From Sinohyriopsis cumingii (lineage: Eukaryota; Mollusca; Bivalvia; Unionida; Unionidae), in NCBI GenBank assembly GCA_028554795.2, contig CM068835.1:63079719-63143718 (forward strand): a stretch of DNA of 64,000 nt, in the 5' to 3' direction. Below, piece by piece: positions 59,608-64,000 of this stretch; position 1 is the stretch's first letter; each line of letters opens with the position of its first letter. The notes under the pieces are model-generated. The model was not told where the DNA came from. It saw only the letters and a program-made list of their open reading frames with translations, and did no database searches. The translations under genes were made by a program, and so were the position numbers.

Positions 59608-61110
59608 CAAAGTCATGTGAACTTGATCCAATTCCAACATTACTGCTGCTTCAGTGCTTAGATCCAGTATTGCCTTCACTAACTGATGTTATTAATACCT
59701 CTCTCTCATCAGCATAATTTCCATCATTTTTCAAAACTCCCATTGTAAAACCTCTGCTGAAGAAACTAACACTACACCATAACGATTTAAAGAAATACTG
59801 CCCGGTTTCTAATCTCCAATTCATAAAAAAAATCTTAGAAAAGGTTGTTCGATCCCAGCTTGTATCTTGTCTGAATTCAAACAGTCTTTTTAGCAATGTA
59901 CAATCTGCATATCGCCCTTGCCACAGGACACACATTGTGTCTGCAAATAGATTACACTCCAGCCCAGCTGATCTATGTTGTGGTGTTCCACAGGGGTCTG
60001 GTCTTGGACCTGTTCTCTACATTCTATACACTCAGCTACTCTCAAGTGTCATAGATCATCATCCAGTGTCTCACCAATTGTACACTGATGACACCCAAAT
60101 ATACAAATCTATCCACCCAAATGAAGTTGATGCTACCATCCAAGGTGTAGAGATGTGCATTTCTGATGTGAAATCATGGATGACTTGTAAAAAGCTGCAG
60201 ATGAATGATGATAAAACTGATGCCATTCTGATCACAACACAAAGACTTTCTCATTCACATCCTTTACCTCACACAATAAATATCAGCAACATCAATATTA
60301 AATTCACACAATCAGTACAAAACCTAGGTGTTACTCTGGACAGTACTCTCACATTGCACCAACATGTCATGAACATATGCAAGGCTGCATATCTTGAGCT
60401 GAGACGCATCAGCTCCATTCTCATATCTTTCAGTTGATGCCACTAAAACACTTGTGTGTTCATTACTACTTTCAAGACTGGACTATGGAAACTCAATTCT
60501 GTCTGGTTCATCTTAATATCTACTGCAGAGACTTCAAAAAGTTCAAAACATAGCTGCTTGGATCATACTTAGAGTACCACAATCAGAGCACACCTCCCCA
60601 CTGCTCTGTACCCAACACTGGCTATCCATTTGATCCAGAATCAAACACAAAATTTGTTCTCTGTGCTACGTTTCACTGACAGACTCTAGTCCAACATACC
60701 TATCCGACCTCACCTATGTGTACACACCAGCAAGATACTTACATTCCTCTTCCGACAATCATATACTCATTATTCTCACTATGAAAACAAAGTCATATGG
60801 ACAGCATTCTTTTGCATACCTGGGCCCAGCAACATGGAATGAATTGCCCACTGAATTTAGACACAAAGACTCGGTGATACCATTCAAGACTGCTCTCAAA
60901 ACTACTTATTCTGACTGCAAAAACAAACTTAAAGACTTAATAATGTTAACTACCTTAAATATTCTCAGCATGTTTTTTATGTTTTCTAATTTCATGGTGT
61001 TTGTTTTTGTAATCATAACATTGTGTATGTTTTTATGTTGTCGAATGTTGCAAAGCGCTTAGAACTTCTAAAGATTAGGCGCTATACAAAGTCCTCATTA
61101 TTATTATTAT
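59608..61110 (+). mobile_element. CR1/L2-like LINE, 5'-truncated with internal deletion
   Basis: The plus-strand RT begins KSCELDPIPTLLLLQCLDPV and continues KKYCPVSNLQFIKKILEKVV, then NVQSAYRPCHRTHIV. It jumps directly to LHSSPADLCCGVPQGSGLGP. About 70 residues expected between, including catalytic motif A, are missing. The polymerase box reads LYTDDTQIY where Y-A-D-D is usual. A 166-codon open frame (59937-60437) covers this and VQNLGVTLDSTLTLHQHVMN; later pieces such as SYGQHSFAYLGPATWNELPT are frameshifted. The 3' end is GGCGCTATACAAAGTCCTC followed by (ATT)n, a typical short-repeat tail of such LINEs. The endonuclease is absent. Confidence 0.85.
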
Positions 61111-62114
61111 TATATTTAGCTTGGATGAATATTTTTAAAATCAGTGGCCATAACTAAAACAATGGGATTTTGTTTTCTGATCATAAAAGTATGTTGGACA
61201 CCATCCATGATGTACAATGCTGTCTGACATTTCTATGCACCTAAGGTTTCCATCTCAAATATTAAAGCAAAATGCATACCAAATTTGACAGATTGATGAA
61301 AATAAAATAAAGCAATGCTTACCATTTGAAAAGAGGCAACTGTCACTAGAATATTCTATTCAAAATGATATTAATTTTGGACACAGGGATACCACCCCCA
61401 TGTTTTCCTGACTCGTGATGTGTCGGCCTATTCTGTGCACAGCTTTGAAAAGATGTAATGTTTATCCATCGAGCTATAGAAATGAAATACATTTACTGTA
61501 GACTGTTTCTGTCAGCAGTTAAGTTGAGTAATTAGGTCAGGTTTATAGCTAGTTTACAAAATTCAATGTAGAATGCCAATAAATGACAAGATATATTTTT
61601 GCAAACTAAAGTGATCTTGAAAAAAGATTAGCAAAGTTTAACATTTTATAAAAAATAAGCTATTATGTGGAAGAGAAACAGCAATGAAATACGATGCAAT
61701 GTGTTTACATCTTGCTGATGGGGGAAAATTACTAAAGAATTTAGAAACAGACTATATGCTGGGGAATTTTTTGAGAATTTATGTTCTGGCGACAAGTTTA
61801 CATATTGGGTAGCAGATGATTTTGCATGTGTGGGACAACTTCTTGCAAAATTAGAAACTTGGATTAAAATGCAGTATTGTTTTAAGGTATACATTACCAT
61901 ATTTTATATAATGTATTGTATGATTCTAAAAGATGCATAGTTAATCAGAATTTCTGGGTTACAGATTCAAGAAGGTCATGGAGTGGGTCTACATGTTGAC
62001 TAATAAATTACTATTTGATCCCCTAGGTGATATTTCAATTCTAAATTAAAACCAATAATACTTAATGTATAACCAAAAATGCGACAACCTGGTGGAGAGG
62101 CGAAAATGGATATA
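61111..62114. other. non-coding stretch
   Basis: The plus strand of 61650-61890 has a faintly peptide-like run and the minus strand an 84-codon ORF there, but nothing recognisable. Confidence 0.4.
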
Positions 62115-62555
62115 AAAAACTTCCATATAGCCTCAGCAAATTTAAACTGAATAAATAGGGAAAAAATAATTAAACTAAACAACAAGACAAATTATGATAT
62201 GATTTTCATACAAGAAACACATAATAAGTTGACTAAAGAACTAATAACTTTATGTGAGGAAAAATTAAATGGGGTTATAATTGTGAATGATTATAAGGAG
62301 ATGTAAGGGGAGGGGTAGCTACTTTTATCAAGAATAAAATGGGAGTAACTTGGGAGCAAAAAAACAAGGGAAACTTTTTTGCAGGAAGATTGATACATAT
62401 TGTGATAGAGGACACTCATTTTATAAATGTATAAATACCTGCTAATAAAAACAAAAAGCAACAATTCATTGAAAACCTGTTTAAATATGTAGAAACAATT
62501 TCAATGCCCCCCCCCCCCAATCTGTGTTGATATTGATGGAAATATTGTGGATCTG
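62115..62555 (+). pseudogene. LINE APE-type endonuclease N-terminal relic
   Basis: Plus-strand pieces in order: FHIASANLN, KLNNKTNYDMIFIQETHNKL, VATFIKNKMG, GRLIHIVIEDTHFINV and KKQQFIENLFKYVETISMP. The order (SANLN, QE-T-H, GRL/I-x-I-x-x, N-V-Y, then a position for G-D-F-N after a poly-C run) is that of apurinic-like endonucleases at the start of LINE ORF2. The catalytic Glu of QETH is kept; stops and the poly-C tract break the rest. It has no RT behind it, so it is a separate fragment from the LINE at 59.6 kb. Confidence 0.75.
62507..62518. repeat. poly-C tract
   Basis: Twelve C in a row within the endonuclease relic, at the point where the frame is lost; a slippage-prone site. Confidence 0.9.
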
Positions 62556-63109
62556 ATGTGCAATCTTACTGCATGCAAATCTTTCCAAAAAGCACCTATG
62601 TACTGTTTAGACACCGGTATTTGGTAACAGCCATATCTAGCGCAAAATTCAAAATGGTCATAGGACAGAAGGTTGAGTAGCTACAATGTCATAGCCTCAA
62701 TGTCTCCACGAAGTAGGGGTAGTAATATTTGTGCTAGGGTTGTGCTATTCCATGTCGATTTACAAGTAACCAAACAGGATTTGATTTGGAAATATTTTTC
62801 GCAAAAAGATCTCTTCTGCCAATGGTAGCTCAATGGCTGGGAGAAATACTGGCAAGTCAGATGTGTATAAAATGTACAGCAATGTGTGCAGATAAAATTG
62901 TCAAAAATTTTTGCAGGTTTTAATTAAAGGGCTATATCAGCCTTGAAAGTGCCAGAAATTATCATTATAGATGTGGCTTGAGTCTACATGTTTTCAGTTA
63001 ACAAAAACAGAGTATCAAAGTTAGTAACTGGCATCCTTGATAATTTGACTAACAACTATTTTTAATTAACCATTTCAGATTTATAAATATATACTCAATA
63101 GTAGTGAAG
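62556..63109. other. non-coding stretch
   Basis: No ORF, repeat or RNA evident. Confidence 0.45.
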
Positions 63110-63380
63110 TGGGACGATATAGCGTCAATGGGACTTACCATTAAAAACCACCCTGCGACGATATAGCGTCAATGGGAAATTTAACATTACGGAAACCCCT
63201 GGGACGATATAGCGTCAAGGGGAATTTAACATGGGAATATGGGACTGTTTAGCGTCAAGGGGAATTGAACAGGGTGGGACTGTACAGCGTCAAGGGGAAT
63301 TTAACATGGGCAAAAAAAAAAAAAAAAAAAAAAATCTTGGGCCTGCTGAGCATCAAGGGGAAATGGAACAGGGTCGGGAC
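63110..63380. repeat. GATATAGCGTCAA tandem array, six to seven units
   Basis: The core GGGACGATATAGCGTCAATGGGA and variants recur near 63111, 63152, 63202, 63241, 63276 and, weaker, 63338. Spacing is irregular, about 35-60 bp. The later units change to GGGACTGTTTAGCGTCAAG and GGGACTGTACAGCGTCAAGG, then GGGCCTGCTGAGCATCAAGG. Each is followed by GGGAATTTAACATGGG or a variant. The array is interrupted by a 23-nt poly-A at 63312-63334. It is unlike any other repeat in the window. Confidence 0.85.
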
Positions 63381-63402
63381 CCTATTTTAATAAGGTCCCG
63401 AC
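63373..63402. repeat. strong hairpin at the end of the tandem array
   Basis: GTCGGGACC and GGTCCCGAC form a perfect 9-bp GC-rich stem, extended by four A-T pairs after one mismatch, closing on a TT loop. It carries the GGGAC motif of the adjacent array on both strands, so it may have arisen by inversion of an array unit. Confidence 0.8.
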
Positions 63403-63510
63403 CTGATGGGTCTATGGAAATGGAACATGCGAAAATTGAAACAGGGAGGGGTCTCTATTTTTTATTTTTTTTAAAACAAAAAAGAAAAGGGTAGGCAATG
63501 AAAGTCAAGA

Positions 63511-63546
63511 TCTTTTCGAGACCTATGAGTGGCCCTGAAAAGGGCC
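63511..63546 (-). promoter_or_regulatory. histone-type mRNA 3' stem-loop with downstream purine-rich element
   Basis: On the minus strand 63546-63531 reads GGCCCTTTTCAGGGCC. This is a 6-bp stem with a TTTC loop, flanked by CAAA on the 5' side and ACTCA on the 3' side. It matches the metazoan replication-dependent histone stem-loop at every consensus position. Thirteen bases further on the minus strand is GAAAAGA (63517-63511), like the U7-binding histone downstream element. In histone genes SLBP binds the loop and cleavage occurs between the two elements, giving mRNA without poly(A). Here the preceding ORF, ending 18 bases upstream, is not a histone I recognise. Confidence 0.75.
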
Positions 63547-63564
63547 TTTGGGTTTCTTCTTCTT

Positions 63565-63891
63565 CTAACTCTTCCACTTCTTGAACCATCTCCTAACTTT
63601 TACCAATATTCCTGTCATCTTCTTCTTTATTTCTGACTCAGGCATCCAGTCAGGATGACCTATCGCTCGGAATTTCTCCTGTATTCTTATCCAGTTATTG
63701 TTGAGTTTCTCAAAGCTTTCTTTTCTCTTTCTATTTTCTTCTTCTTTTCTTTCCTTAGACCACCTTTCTTTGATGTTCTTTACTCTTCCGTCAGCACTTT
63801 CCTCATTACTTCTTCCGTTTTTGTCAACTGGTCGAACCCCCATTTTACGTATCGCCACTCCATCCAATACAATATTTTTTCTAGGAAGCAC
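63565..63891 (-). CDS. Lys/Arg/Glu-rich ORF of unknown family ending next to a histone-type stem-loop
   Basis: A 108-codon minus-strand frame. The part from about 63790 down is strongly coding-like, with a charged helix (KNIKERWSKERKEEENRKRK), then a Trp-containing segment (IRIQEKFRAIGHPDWMPESE) and a basic end (VRRWFKKWKS) with a TAG. The upstream part overlaps another open frame (63780-63992), and one of the two must be the true frame there. The likely reading is the upstream frame followed by a shift into this one near 63785. It is not a histone. Its stop lies 18 bases from the stem-loop, as for a histone mRNA. It could be a transposon protein, a domesticated gene, or a relic inserted beside a lost histone gene. 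Confidence 0.5.
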   Translation of the reverse strand: MLPRKNIVLDGVAIRKMGVRPVDKNGRSNEESADGRVKNIKERWSKERKEEENRKRKESFEKLNNNWIRIQEKFRAIGHPDWMPESEIKKKMTGILVKVRRWFKKWKS

Positions 63892-64000
63892 CCGACTTGG
63901 ATGACATGGTCCAGTGCTTCCTTCAAACTTCCCACTCTGACATAAGGTGGGTCAGTAAATCCTCTTGACTTGTTGACTTCTTCTTCTATCATCCCTGCGA
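63780..64000 (-). CDS. upstream frame of the unknown minus-strand gene, open to the window edge
   Basis: Open from the window end; the first ATG in the window is at 63992. It reads NKSRGFTDPPYVRVGSLKEA, LDHVIQVGCFLEKILYWMEW and QLTKTEEVMRKVLTEE and ends at TAA 63780-63782. The sequence is natural-looking, with hydrophobic and aromatic residues at helix-like spacing, and overlaps the next frame by 112 bp. A frameshift between the two (mutation, assembly error or, less likely, programmed) would give one protein of at least 140 residues. No family is recognised. Confidence 0.45.
   Translation of the reverse strand, partial: AGMIEEEVNKSRGFTDPPYVRVGSLKEALDHVIQVGCFLEKILYWMEWRYVKWGFDQLTKTEEVMRKVLTEE

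Noticed and set aside
59651-59935. Minus-strand 94-codon ORF
   Set aside because: It is the antisense shadow of the LINE reverse transcriptase on the plus strand.

Overview
The window looks like AT-rich nuclear DNA from an invertebrate animal. The grounds are spliced genes with GT-AG introns and preserved phase, tRNA-derived SINEs with pol III boxes, LINE and Ty3/gypsy relics, long microsatellites, and mostly non-coding sequence. Two SINE families with tRNA-type heads and a Gmr1-type gypsy element, together with a GM2-activator-like secreted gene, make a mollusc or other lophotrochozoan the best guess. This is inference, not proof. There are no bacterial operons, rRNA genes, stand-alone tRNA genes or CRISPR arrays.

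Layout. 1-4.6 kb: a 52-bp minisatellite, then several minus-strand coding relics of unknown family, interrupted by a SINE. 4.6-25 kb: mostly featureless AT-rich DNA. It holds two copies of a ~600-bp dispersed repeat, a 650-bp composite microsatellite, an internally deleted Ty3/gypsy relic (gag joined to the integrase C-terminus, 11.9-12.8 kb), a LINE RT fragment and several small tandem repeats. 25.3-31 kb: a nearly full-length but dead LTR retrotransposon. Its domain order is gag-protease-integrase-RT-RNase H, with integrase upstream of RT, which is the Gmr1-type arrangement.

32.6-45.8 kb: a GM2-activator-like gene on the plus strand, with a TATA/initiator promoter, a signal-peptide exon, a 9.9-kb intron and a second exon ending at a conserved Ile-Gly-Ser-Cys position. 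Upstream lie diverged duplicate pieces, including a decayed copy of exon 1. The intron carries a SINE, a minisatellite and a possible claudin-like tetraspan ORF. 46-55 kb: SINEs of both families, dinucleotide and minisatellite arrays, and two unassigned exon candidates.

56.0-59.2 kb: a minus-strand gene of six recognisable exons ending in a DUF4806-type domain, a stop and a poly(A) signal. All splice junctions keep phase, but three frame lesions suggest a recently dead gene or assembly errors. 59.6-62.6 kb: a CR1/L2-like LINE with an internal deletion, and an endonuclease relic of another LINE. 63.1-64 kb: a GATATAGCGTC-containing tandem array, a strong hairpin, and a minus-strand ORF of unknown family. 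Eighteen bases after that ORF's stop lies a textbook histone-mRNA 3' stem-loop with a downstream purine-rich element. This last arrangement is the most unusual feature of the window.

The genes show no pathway relation to each other. Most of the window is repeat-derived or unannotatable intergenic/intronic DNA.
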